32,729 nt of DNA from an uncultured Bacteroides sp. (GTDB lineage: Bacteria > Bacteroidota > Bacteroidia > Bacteroidales > Bacteroidaceae). Location of the stretch: assembly GCA_949296855.1 (NCBI GenBank), contig CASFRN010000080.1, positions 1-32,729 on the forward strand. The letters run 5' to 3'. The translations under genes were made by a program, and so were the position numbers. The notes below the pieces were generated by a model. That model was given only the letters and a program-made list of their open reading frames with translations, did not search any database and was not told where the DNA came from. Each line of letters opens with the position of its first letter. The stretch's first letter is position 1. Positions 10,969 to 18,370 of this stretch are shown here, one piece after another.

Positions 10969-11817
10969 TTACAGGCTGTTGATATCTTCTTCGGACAAAT
11001 TGGTATACCTGATGATTTTGTCAATAGGTTCATTGTCGGCTTTCATCAGGCGTGCTATATCCATCGCTTTTTTCTTTTCTCCTTCTTCCAATCCTTCCTC
11101 GCGTCCTTCCCTTCGTGAGCTGCTGATTTGCATCTTGGCTGTACTGACCATATCCCAAAAATGGTCGTAGCCGAGCAGTTGGGCTTCGCTGAATGCGGAT
11201 TCTTCCAATTGGGTTACAGCCTTGTTGATTTCGGGGTTTTCCATCAGTTCTTCCGGCACTTCGCGTGTCTGTTCGTTGATTTCGGTCAGGTAACGCAGCC
11301 AGAGTACCTGCATTTTCTTGCCTTTGTAATTATCGGGAGTGAACTTGGGCAGCTCAATGAAAATGAACCGCAGCCCTTCGATGACTTCCTTGGTCTCCGC
11401 ATCTTCTACAATCTTGAAGTCGTGGTAATATCCTTTGCTTTCCGAGAAGGTATCATTTACGAGGTTCAGCGAGTAGACAGGCTGCAGCAGTTCGTAGTCG
11501 TTTCCTTTCCCTAACTGGCTGACGTATGCTTTCGATGCGTTGAACAGCACGCGCTGCTTGTATGCCGAAGTCCACATCATCTGTATTTCCACGATGAACC
11601 GCCTCCCGCTTTGGTCCTTGCAACGTACATCCACGATGCTGTTCTTGCGCAAGGGGGTTTCCGGCACCATTTCGGGGTTGAGGTATTCCACTTGCGTAAT
11701 TTCCTCTTCAGGCATTTCGAACGGAAGCAAGGCGTTCAGGAAACTGATGATCAGATCCGGATGTTCTCCGAATACTTTCTTGAAAGTCAGGTCTGCTTTG
11801 GGGCTAAGGTATCTCAT
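10969..11817 (-). CDS. Rpn family PD-(D/E)XK nuclease (transposase-like), copy 1
   Basis: A 282-residue member of the Rpn/PDDEXK_2 family, annotated as recombination-promoting nuclease or putative transposase. The N-terminus has the family start (RYLSPKADLTFKKVFGEHPDLIISFLNALL). The nuclease core follows with VDVRC (Asp) and FIVEIQM (E-x-Q), matching the PD-(D/E)XK pattern. The C-terminal tail is charged (RREGREEGLEEGEKKKAMDIARLM) and ends in SEEDINSL. In enteric bacteria Rpn nucleases are RecA-independent recombination enzymes, and some act in phage defence with a small antitoxin translated from the gene's own 3' part. An in-frame ATG at 11131-11133 would give a 54-residue C-terminal product. 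A second copy lies at 25387-26337. Confidence 0.88.
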   Translation of the reverse strand: MRYLSPKADLTFKKVFGEHPDLIISFLNALLPFEMPEEEITQVEYLNPEMVPETPLRKNSIVDVRCKDQSGRRFIVEIQMMWTSAYKQRVLFNASKAYVSQLGKGNDYELLQPVYSLNLVNDTFSESKGYYHDFKIVEDAETKEVIEGLRFIFIELPKFTPDNYKGKKMQVLWLRYLTEINEQTREVPEELMENPEINKAVTQLEESAFSEAQLLGYDHFWDMVSTAKMQISSSRREGREEGLEEGEKKKAMDIARLMKADNEPIDKIIRYTNLSEEDINSL

Positions 11818-11851
11818 GTTTTAAATGGCGTTTAAATGGGTTTCGATTTTT

Positions 11852-11860
11852 GCAAAAATA
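11852..11860 (-). promoter_or_regulatory. -7 box for Rpn copy 1
   Basis: Read on the minus strand this is TATTTTTGC, an exact match to the Bacteroidetes -7 consensus, 34 bases upstream of the Rpn start codon. No good -33 TTTG was found at the expected distance. Confidence 0.5.
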
Positions 11861-11902
11861 CAGTTTATTTTCGAGTCTCTTCTCCATATCTCGATTTTCT
11901 TT

Positions 11903-11954
11903 GAAAATATTTTGCAGAAGCTCCTAAGAATGGATTGCGCATAGCGATATTTGC
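11903..11954 (+). promoter_or_regulatory. Shared regulatory box, copy A (upstream of the C39 exporter)
   Basis: First of three copies. The core AAGCTCCTAAGAATGGATTG plus C (11918-11938) is identical in all three. It is preceded by the near-palindrome GAAAATATTTTG (11903-11914) and followed after 11 bases by TTTGC (11950-11954), 22 bases from the ATG of the ABC exporter. The TTTGC resembles a Bacteroidetes -7 box, but no -33 TTTG is present at normal spacing; the conserved block occupies that place. An activator-dependent promoter is one reading. The other copies are at 21194-21245 and 26426-26479. Confidence 0.65.
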
Positions 11955-11975
11955 GGCAGAAAAAGCAATGACGTT

Positions 11976-14177
11976 ATGAAATTCCTTTTTTATAAACAAT
12001 TAGACGCGATGGATTGCGGCCCTACCTGCCTGCGGATGATAGCCCGTTACTATGGGAAGAAGTTTTCGGTGCAGCAGTTGCGCGACAATTCCTATATTCA
12101 GCGTACAGGTGTCAACCTGTTGGGGCTGAGCGAGGCTGCCGAAAGCATCGGGTTTCGTACAACGGGTGTGCGCACTACGCTAAGCAAGTTGGAACAGCAG
12201 TCCAAGCTGCCTTGCATCCTGCATTGGGATCACAATCATTTTGTCGTATTGTATAAGGTGGCGAAGGAATTCGGCAGGATGCGTTATTACATTGCCGACC
12301 CTGCATACGGCAAGTTGTGCTATGACGAAGATGGCCTGAAGGAGCATTGGCTGGGCAGTTGGCGTGCCGACGAAAACCAGAAAGGCATCGCTATGTTGGT
12401 AGAGCTTACTCCGCAGTTTTACGAGACAGAACCGATCCGTTACGAAAAACTTTCGCTGTGGTATTTGGTGCGTTACGCGCGTCCGTACCGCAAGATGATT
12501 GTGCAGTTGTTTTTGGGTATCTTGGGAGGCAGTGTGCTTCAGTTGCTGTTCCCGTTCCTGACGCAAGCCATTGTAGACCAAGGCATCGGCTATCATAACC
12601 TGAATTTCATCCAGCTGGTATTGGTTGCCCAGTTGATGTTGGTGTTCAGCCGTACGCTGATAGAGGTCATCCGGCGTTGCATCTTGCTGCATATCAGTAC
12701 GCGAATTAACGTAGCGTTGATATCCGATTTCCTCACTAAGTTGATGAAACTGCCCATGCGTTTCTTCGACAGTAAGTTGGCGGGCGACCTGATAAGGCGT
12801 ATCGAGGATCATCGCACCATCGAGTCTTTCCTTACCCAGTCGGTGCTGAACATCTTGTTTGCCATCCTCACCATTACCATTTTCGGGACGGTGCTTGCCG
12901 TCTATAATTGGAAAATCTTTGCGGTCTTCCTGCTGTTCAGTGTGCTTTATGTGGGTTGGGTGAAACTGTTTATGAAGAAGCGTGCCGACCTGAACCGCCG
13001 GAACTTCGAGCAGATGGCTGCCAATCAGGATAACCTGATGCAGTTGATTTATGGCATGCAGGACATCAAGCTGTTAGGCTGCGAGCGGCAGAAGCGGTGG
13101 GAATGGGAAACCATACAGGCAGCGTTGTTCCGCATCAGCCTGAAGTCGCTCAATTTGGGGCAATGGCAGCAAGTGGGTGCCGTGCTGATTAATGAGGTGA
13201 AGAACATCCTGATAACCGTCATGTCTGCCACAGCCGTGTTGAGCGGCGATATTACCTTAGGTGTGATGCTTTCCATCCAGTACATCATCGGGCAGATGCA
13301 GGGTCCTGTCTCCCAATTTGTCGGTTTCATGCAGCAGGCGCAAGACGCACGGCTGAGCCTGGAGCGGTTGGGCGAGATACATGGCAAGGAAAACGAAGAG
13401 CGTGACGGGGCGGATTATGTGACGGAAGTGTCGGGCAAAGAAGGCATCTCGCTGCGAGGAATAGAGTTCACTTACGGTTCGGAGAAATCGAAACGCATCA
13501 TTAAAGGCATCGGCCTCGAAATTCCGGCAGGAAAGACTACCGCTATCGTAGGGCTGAGCGGAAGCGGAAAGACCACGTTGGTGAAGCTGATGTTGGGCTT
13601 CTATCCGCCTACGGCGGGCAGCGTCAAGGTGGGTAACACGTCGTTGCAGCATATCCGTTTCAAGGAGTGGCGCAAGCATTGCGGCGTGGTGATGCAGGAA
13701 GGGTTCATCTTCAACGATACCATTGCGGGGAACATCGCTGCCGGTGACGACCGGATTAACCACGACCGGCTGATTTATGCCGTGGAGATAGCGAACATCC
13801 GCGAGTTTATCGAGTCGCTTCCGATGGGGTACAATACCCGCATCGGAAGTACGGGGCAAGGATTGAGCCAAGGGCAGAAGCAGCGCATCCTGATTGCCCG
13901 TGCCGTTTACCGTGACCCCGATTACCTTTTCTTTGACGAGGCGACCAATGCGCTGGATACGGATAACGAGAAGACGATTCAAGAGAACTTGGGGTATTTC
14001 TTCAAGGATAAGACGGTGGTTGTCGTGGCTCACCGCCTGAGCACGGTGCGCAATGCCGACCAGATAGTGGTGCTGAAAGAAGGGGTGATAACCGAGCTGG
14101 GCACGCATGAATCGCTCATCGCCGCCCGTGGCGATTACTACCGCTTGGTAAAGAACCAGTTAGAACTGAACGCTTGA
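11976..14177 (+). CDS. Peptidase-containing ABC transporter (C39 peptidase, bacteriocin/RiPP export)
   Basis: A 733-residue peptidase-containing ABC exporter, which removes a double-glycine leader and exports the mature peptide across the inner membrane. The N-terminal C39 cysteine protease has Q8 and catalytic C14 in DCGPTCLRMIARYYG, His88 in NHFVVLY and Asp108 in IADPAYG. The membrane domain spans roughly residues 160-450. The ATPase has Walker A GLSGSGKTT (526-534), signature LSQGQ (630-634), Walker B YLFFDEATNALD (from 650) and a switch His in VVVAHRLS. All catalytic residues are present. It leads the first peptide cluster, 103 bases before the HlyD-type adaptor gene, with regulatory box A just upstream. 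It is the only exporter in the window, so it may also have served the second, broken cluster. Confidence 0.95.
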   Translation: MKFLFYKQLDAMDCGPTCLRMIARYYGKKFSVQQLRDNSYIQRTGVNLLGLSEAAESIGFRTTGVRTTLSKLEQQSKLPCILHWDHNHFVVLYKVAKEFGRMRYYIADPAYGKLCYDEDGLKEHWLGSWRADENQKGIAMLVELTPQFYETEPIRYEKLSLWYLVRYARPYRKMIVQLFLGILGGSVLQLLFPFLTQAIVDQGIGYHNLNFIQLVLVAQLMLVFSRTLIEVIRRCILLHISTRINVALISDFLTKLMKLPMRFFDSKLAGDLIRRIEDHRTIESFLTQSVLNILFAILTITIFGTVLAVYNWKIFAVFLLFSVLYVGWVKLFMKKRADLNRRNFEQMAANQDNLMQLIYGMQDIKLLGCERQKRWEWETIQAALFRISLKSLNLGQWQQVGAVLINEVKNILITVMSATAVLSGDITLGVMLSIQYIIGQMQGPVSQFVGFMQQAQDARLSLERLGEIHGKENEERDGADYVTEVSGKEGISLRGIEFTYGSEKSKRIIKGIGLEIPAGKTTAIVGLSGSGKTTLVKLMLGFYPPTAGSVKVGNTSLQHIRFKEWRKHCGVVMQEGFIFNDTIAGNIAAGDDRINHDRLIYAVEIANIREFIESLPMGYNTRIGSTGQGLSQGQKQRILIARAVYRDPDYLFFDEATNALDTDNEKTIQENLGYFFKDKTVVVVAHRLSTVRNADQIVVLKEGVITELGTHESLIAARGDYYRLVKNQLELNA

Positions 14178-14280
14178 GTGTATCTCTATAGCACACAGGA
14201 TTTTAAAATTAAAAATAATAACCTCTGTGGTACTCTGTGTCCTCTGTGGTGGATAATACATAATATGAAAGGAGGGACTA

Positions 14281-15504
14281 ATGGAAGAGAATAAGGAAGA
14301 AGAAAAAGAAATCAGGCAAGAAAAGATCAGGCAAGAAGAGATTGCGAGATGCGAACGGATGTACGAGTTTGCCGATGCGCGCGTGCCGCCTGAATCGCTG
14401 TATCGGTTTTATGATTTGAAGTTTGACGAAAGGGAAGCCCCCGACGACATGCTGGGCGATATGCCCAACTGGCTGATTCATACGGGAAGCTACATTGTCT
14501 ATGGGCTGATTGTCTTGTTAGTGGCTGGAAGTGCCTTGATAAAATACCCCGACATTGTGCCTTCTGGCATCTTCATCGATGATACTTCGCACGTAGAGTG
14601 GGTCACAGCCAGACACGGAGGCATGATTGACAAGTTTTTCGTGAACGACGGCGAAGAGGTGCGGTGCAACGATACGTTGGCAATCATCCACAATGCCGCT
14701 TCGCTGGAAGACGTGAAGCGTTTCTGCCGGGTGCTTGCCAATGTGGAAGAGTATTACCGCACGGACAATCCCGCTTACTTAGAGCATTATCCGTTCGACT
14801 TGATATTAGGGGATATGTCTGACGCTTACGAACAGTTCACCCAAGCGGTTCGCGTTAACCTGACAGCCGACAAGTACGACGGTTATCCCCAGCGCAAAAG
14901 GTATCTGCAAGAAGAGTTGCAGTTGCTGCAAAAAGACTCGTCGGCGAATGGGGTGGCGACGCTGAACGTGCGGCGTAACCTGTTCGAACTGGACTTGGAG
15001 CATAAGATGAAGAAAGCCGAGAACCGCCGGATGCTGGAGTTGGCGTACGAGAATATGGTGAACAGCCTGCAACGCTGGGAAGCTAATTACCTGATAAAGA
15101 GCAAGAGCAACGGTACGGTAGTGTTAGGCAACGGCTGGAGCCGGAACCGTCAGGTGGAAGCGGGCGATACCGTCTGCTCGGTCATGGCGGAATACCAAGG
15201 CAATCCCGCAGGACATATCCGGCTGGACGAACGTCAGGTGGCAGACATCAAGGTAGGCGATGAGGTGAAAATCGAACTGTCGAAATATCCGGCACGCACC
15301 AACGGCTATCTGCAAGGGAAGGTGGAGTACATTTCCTATACGCCGTCTACCAAGTCGTATGCCGTAGATGTCTATCTCCCTTACGGCTTGCTTACGCGGC
15401 CGGACAATAGGATAGAGTACGAACCGGGTCTTACCGGCAAGGCGGAAATCATCACTTCCAGCCGAAGCCTGCTCAGCCGGATATTCAGTCCGCTGGCGAA
15501 GTGA
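14281..15504 (+). CDS. HlyD-family periplasmic adaptor of the peptide exporter
   Basis: A 407-residue membrane-fusion (HlyD-type) protein that would link the ABC exporter to an outer-membrane channel. A charged cytoplasmic N-terminus rich in Glu/Lys/Arg precedes one membrane helix at about residues 71-87 (YIVYGLIVLLVAGSALI). The first lipoyl half follows (ARHGGMIDKFFVNDGEEVRCNDTLAIIH), then a helical stretch rich in Leu/Gln/Lys. The second lipoyl half includes KSNGTVVLGNGW and VEAGDTVCSVM, and a C-terminal beta domain ends near YEPGLTGKAEIITS. A strong Shine-Dalgarno (AGGAGGG) lies 6 bases before the ATG. The gene sits between the exporter and the precursor. No TolC-like channel gene is present nearby. 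Confidence 0.9.
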   Translation: MEENKEEEKEIRQEKIRQEEIARCERMYEFADARVPPESLYRFYDLKFDEREAPDDMLGDMPNWLIHTGSYIVYGLIVLLVAGSALIKYPDIVPSGIFIDDTSHVEWVTARHGGMIDKFFVNDGEEVRCNDTLAIIHNAASLEDVKRFCRVLANVEEYYRTDNPAYLEHYPFDLILGDMSDAYEQFTQAVRVNLTADKYDGYPQRKRYLQEELQLLQKDSSANGVATLNVRRNLFELDLEHKMKKAENRRMLELAYENMVNSLQRWEANYLIKSKSNGTVVLGNGWSRNRQVEAGDTVCSVMAEYQGNPAGHIRLDERQVADIKVGDEVKIELSKYPARTNGYLQGKVEYISYTPSTKSYAVDVYLPYGLLTRPDNRIEYEPGLTGKAEIITSSRSLLSRIFSPLAK

Positions 15505-15518
15505 AGATTGTCATCACA

Positions 15519-15602
15519 TACGAAGGTACCTTCGTATGCCGTCGAAGGCGTCTTCGTCGCTTTACGAAGGTGTCTTCATCGCCCGATGAAGGTATCTTCA
15601 TT
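15519..15602. repeat. Four palindromic units with exact 22-bp period
   Basis: Four related 18-bp units start at 15519, 15541, 15563 and 15585, exactly 22 bases apart. All fit GAAGGNNNCTTC. The first, TACGAAGGTACCTTCGTA, is a perfect palindrome; the others are imperfect (CGAAGGCGTCTTCG; TACGAAGGTGTCTTCATC; GATGAAGGTATCTTCATT). They are separated by 4-base linkers and lie between the adaptor gene and the precursor gene. Units drift from CG-flanked to AT-flanked along the array. Function is unknown. Confidence 0.8.
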
Positions 15603-15685
15603 AAAACGGCTGTACAAGGCGGATGGTTTCGTGCCCTCTGTAGTGAGATAGCGATTGATTTTGTACACATAGTTATATTTATACG

Positions 15686-15919
15686 ATGAAAGAAGAAAAC
15701 AAGAAAAAAACGTTGCCTGAGTCACGGAATGTGCTTGGGCAAGAAAGACAGGCGGAACGGAGTTCTGCCGAGGAAGAAGTGCTGGATGCGGACGCTTTGT
15801 TTGATGTGCAAGGCGGGGCGGAGAACTCCGAATACAAGGAGTGTATGCAGCAGGAGTGCGGGTTAGGTTGTTATATGGGAGGAGGAGGCCTATCGCATGA
15901 AGAACCTGAACATGCTTAA
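15686..15919 (+). CDS. Double-glycine RiPP precursor peptide with CX4CX3C core
   Basis: A 77-residue peptide with the layout of a leader-core RiPP precursor. The leader (1-44) is long and charged and ends in LDADALFDVQGG, with Leu at -12 and -7, Val at -4 and Gly at -2/-1, the pattern recognised by C39 exporters such as the one encoded upstream. The predicted core (45-77) contains Cys53, Cys58 and Cys62 (ECMQQECGLGCYM), then four glycines and an acidic, His-containing tail. The gene overlaps the start of the radical SAM gene by 23 bases. I do not recognise the core as a known product class. That it is modified by the adjacent maturase and exported is inferred from context. Confidence 0.8.
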   Translation: MKEENKKKTLPESRNVLGQERQAERSSAEEEVLDADALFDVQGGAENSEYKECMQQECGLGCYMGGGGLSHEEPEHA

Positions 15920-17399
15920 CACGGTGTATGTGTTGAATCCCGATTACCGCTTGCGCAACGACGGAAACCGGGTCTTGCTTTACTCCAAGTGGCGGACAGA
16001 CGAACGTAGCACGGGCAATTGGCTCAGCTACATTCATCCGCTCCAGGCAGGCTTGCTTGCGCTGTTCACCTACCGGCGCACGCTTGCCGACACCTTGTTC
16101 TATATAGCCCGGATTTCCGGCAGCGATATAGCCGATGCAGAAGAGCGCATTGCCGACTGGCTGGAGAATGATGAGCCTTTCTACACACGTTATATGGGTA
16201 AAAATGTGTGGATGCCCCGCAACGTGTTGGTGCCTTATTCGGGAAACGAGCCTTTCCTCGAACTGGATCCGAACGACTTCATGATATGGCGCAAGCTGGA
16301 CTTGACGGGTCGCCGTCTGTATGAAGCCCCGCTGTCGGTCACGCTGATGCTCACCAACCGTTGCCGGACGCATTGCCGCTATTGTTATGCCGACACGGCT
16401 ACGCAAGTCAGCCAGCCGTTGCCGCTTGGGCGCATTCTCCGGCTGATAGAGGAAGCCGGGCGGCTGGGCTTGAAGCAGGTGGGGCTGATAGGGGGCGAAG
16501 TCTTCCTGCATCCGCACTGGAAAGAGATACTGCGCAAGACTGTCGAGTGTGGGGTAGAGCCGGAATATCTTTCCACCAAGCTGCCTTTCACGCAAGAGCG
16601 GATTGATGCTTTGCGGCGCACAGGCTACCGGGGGATGCTGCAAGTGTCGCTCGATGCGGTAGACGCGGAAGTGCTGAAAGCCTCTTTGCGGGTGGGCGAT
16701 GATTACCTGCCCGCCGTGCAGGAAGGGTTGAGGCTGCTCGACGGAAGCGGGCTGCCTTACCAGGTGGCTACGGTGTTGACCGCATCCAATTGTACGGTCA
16801 ATGTCCAAATGGAGTTGTTCCGTTTCCTCACTACGCTGAAGCATTTGTCGTGTTGGAACGTGGTGCCGGTAAGCGGTGCGTTGATGATGACCCCAGCCGA
16901 GTTTGCCCGCTTAAAGCCTGCAAGAGAGGAGGTAGAGCAGGTGTTTGCCGTATTGGGGCGTCTGATGTATCCGTTTAAGATACATTTGGTGCGCGACTTG
17001 CTCGATGCTCGCTATCGTTGCACGGAGGGAGGAAGCCGGAACTTCGAGGGGAAGCGTTGTCCGGCATTGAGTTCCCACTTCTTTATCTTGCCCGATGGGA
17101 AAGCCACCGTATGCGAGCAGCTTTACTGGCATCCGCATTTCCTGATAGGCGACGCTTCCCGGCAAGGCATCAAGGAGATATGGCAATCGCAAAAGGTAAA
17201 GAGTCTGTACGGCTCGGCATGGAAAGAGATAAGCGGTGAAAGCGCATGCCACGATTGCCCCATAGCCGCCGCTTGTTTTTCGTACAACAACCGTTGCTGG
17301 GCGGATATAGTCAAGGCATACGGCAAGGATAACTGGGATTATCCCGACCCTCGCTGCATCCGTGCCGGAAAGCCGGAAACGCCCATCGGGTATGTGTGA
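15897..17399 (+). CDS. Radical SAM/SPASM peptide maturase
   Basis: A 500-residue radical SAM enzyme with a C-terminal SPASM-like region. The 4Fe-4S site is C156-x3-C160-x2-C163 (NRCRTHCRYCYA), followed by a glycine motif for SAM binding (LIGGEVFLHPHW) and LQVSLDA. The C-terminal part is cysteine-rich (KRCPALS, TVCEQLYW, ACHDCPIAAACF, NRCW, DPRC), as expected for auxiliary clusters. The first ~145 residues precede the barrel and may hold a leader-binding domain. Its start lies inside the precursor gene, with the ribosome-binding sequence (GGAGGAGGAGG) formed by the precursor's Gly codons. The likely substrate is that precursor; the chemistry (thioether or other crosslink) cannot be told from sequence. 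Confidence 0.9.
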   Translation: MKNLNMLNTVYVLNPDYRLRNDGNRVLLYSKWRTDERSTGNWLSYIHPLQAGLLALFTYRRTLADTLFYIARISGSDIADAEERIADWLENDEPFYTRYMGKNVWMPRNVLVPYSGNEPFLELDPNDFMIWRKLDLTGRRLYEAPLSVTLMLTNRCRTHCRYCYADTATQVSQPLPLGRILRLIEEAGRLGLKQVGLIGGEVFLHPHWKEILRKTVECGVEPEYLSTKLPFTQERIDALRRTGYRGMLQVSLDAVDAEVLKASLRVGDDYLPAVQEGLRLLDGSGLPYQVATVLTASNCTVNVQMELFRFLTTLKHLSCWNVVPVSGALMMTPAEFARLKPAREEVEQVFAVLGRLMYPFKIHLVRDLLDARYRCTEGGSRNFEGKRCPALSSHFFILPDGKATVCEQLYWHPHFLIGDASRQGIKEIWQSQKVKSLYGSAWKEISGESACHDCPIAAACFSYNNRCWADIVKAYGKDNWDYPDPRCIRAGKPETPIGYV

Positions 17400-17441
17400 C
17401 GCTTGTTCCTCTTTTGCTGATGTTACAAAAAGCGGGTATGA

Positions 17442-17474
17442 TTTGGAAAAGCGGAGGCAAATGCTTATTTTTGC
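17442..17474 (+). promoter_or_regulatory. Promoter of the antitoxin-toxin pair
   Basis: TTTG at 17442-17445, exactly 20 bases, then TATTTTTGC at 17466-17474. This is a full match to the Bacteroidetes -33/-7 pattern, 28 bases before the antitoxin ATG. Confidence 0.8.
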
Positions 17475-17502
17475 GAAATAGGATTTATAAAAAAGAGAAA
17501 GT

Positions 17503-17724
17503 ATGAAAACCATTCAATTAAGCCCGGCGCAACTGACGTTGCTCGAATCGTTCGCTAATATGAAATCACAGGAGGAGGCTGATGAACTAAGCCGTGTCAT
17601 TCGTGATTACTATGCACGCAAGCTGGATGAGGAATTGGAGGTGCTTTGGAACAACGGCACGTTGAATCAGCAAAAGCTGGATGAATTAAGCAAACAACAT
17701 CTCCGTACCCCGTATAAGTCATGA
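17503..17724 (+). CDS. Small antitoxin of a PIN toxin pair
   Basis: A 73-residue, mostly helical acidic protein (MKTIQLSPAQLTLLESFANM, then EEADELSRVIRDYYARKLDEELEVLW). Its stop overlaps the start of the PIN-domain gene by four bases (ATGA), the usual arrangement for translationally coupled antitoxin-toxin genes. It shows no clear DNA-binding fold by eye, though the N-terminal strand-helix could serve. The C-terminal half (NGTLNQQKLDELSKQHLRTPYKS) is the kind of segment that wraps a toxin. The role is inferred mainly from the neighbour and coupling. Confidence 0.75.
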   Translation: MKTIQLSPAQLTLLESFANMKSQEEADELSRVIRDYYARKLDEELEVLWNNGTLNQQKLDELSKQHLRTPYKS

Positions 17725-18152
17725 AAAAGGCAGTTGATTTACGTAGGCTTGTAGTAATTGACACTAATTGCCTTTTGCAAATGTTAGGTAGGCATAGTGT
17801 TTACCGCCCCTTGTGGGATGCTTTTATGCAGGAGCGTTTTATTTGGTGTGTTTCAAACGAGATCATGAATGAATATGATGAAATACTCACGCAGAAAGCT
17901 TCTCCACGTGTAGCCTATTTGTTTATGCAGACTTTCATGCGGTCGCCTAATGTATTAAGGAGAGATCCCTACTATCAGTTCCGTTTGATAGAAAAAGACC
18001 TTGATGACAATAAGTTTGTGGATTGTGCCATTGTTGCTGGTGCAGATTATATAGTTAGTGAAGATGTTCATTTCCGAGTATTAGATACGATTCCTTTTCC
18101 TAAGGTAAATGTAATCCGGCTGGAGGATTTCATGGCAGACTTGATGTCGTAA
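17721..18152 (+). CDS. PIN-domain toxin (putative ribonuclease)
   Basis: A 143-residue PIN-domain protein resembling the type annotated as toxin component of a toxin-antitoxin system. The acidic active-site residues are visible: D14 (VVIDTNCLL), E51 (SNEIMNEYDEIL), the D95/D96-D101 region (LDDNKFVDCAIVAGADYIVSED) and D115. Such enzymes cleave RNA, often tRNA or mRNA, when the antitoxin is degraded. Translation is probably coupled to the upstream antitoxin through the ATGA overlap. The pair sits between the two peptide clusters and may stabilise the island. All key residues are present, so the toxin should be active. Confidence 0.87.
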   Translation: MKKAVDLRRLVVIDTNCLLQMLGRHSVYRPLWDAFMQERFIWCVSNEIMNEYDEILTQKASPRVAYLFMQTFMRSPNVLRRDPYYQFRLIEKDLDDNKFVDCAIVAGADYIVSEDVHFRVLDTIPFPKVNVIRLEDFMADLMS

Positions 18153-18194
18153 TTGGAGAAAAATCTAACATGCAATGCTTGTCCCTTGCTTATT

Positions 18195-18245
18195 TTGCAC
18201 TTTCTAAGTGCAATTTTCGTTGGTATTTGCACTTTCCGGGTGCAA
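18195..18245. promoter_or_regulatory. Pair of 19-bp palindromes upstream of the TPR regulator
   Basis: TTGCACTTTCTAAGTGCAA (18195-18213) and TTGCACTTTCCGGGTGCAA (18227-18245) share 16 of 19 bases. Both are inverted repeats with arms of 6-8 bp, spaced 32 bp start to start, about three helical turns. They lie between the toxin gene and the promoter at 18318, so they look like a double operator. The binding protein is unknown; the TPR-HTH protein itself is one candidate. Confidence 0.6.
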
Positions 18246-18317
18246 ATTTAGCCTTACTTAGCTAACAATGCAATCGGATTATGCGGCTCTGTATTTTAGA
18301 ATAGTCTGTAGAAATTC

Positions 18318-18349
18318 TTGTGAGTCTGCATTTTAAGTCGTAATTTTGC
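18318..18349 (+). promoter_or_regulatory. Promoter of the TPR-HTH regulator gene
   Basis: TTG at 18318-18320, then 20 bases, then TAATTTTGC at 18341-18349, matching the Bacteroidetes -33/-7 pattern, 22 bases before the ATG. Confidence 0.7.
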
Positions 18350-18370
18350 ACCCTCAAAACGTGCAAAGCC

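Noticed and set aside
15501-15689. Small plus-strand frame across the 22-bp array
   Set aside because: It is the translation of the palindromic repeats (Arg-rich runs) and lacks any coding feature; the repeats are a better explanation.
15576-16844. 422-residue minus-strand frame over the precursor and radical SAM gene
   Set aside because: The plus strand has clear CxxxCxxC and SPASM motifs; the reverse frame has no recognisable domain and a His/Gln/Arg-rich shadow composition.
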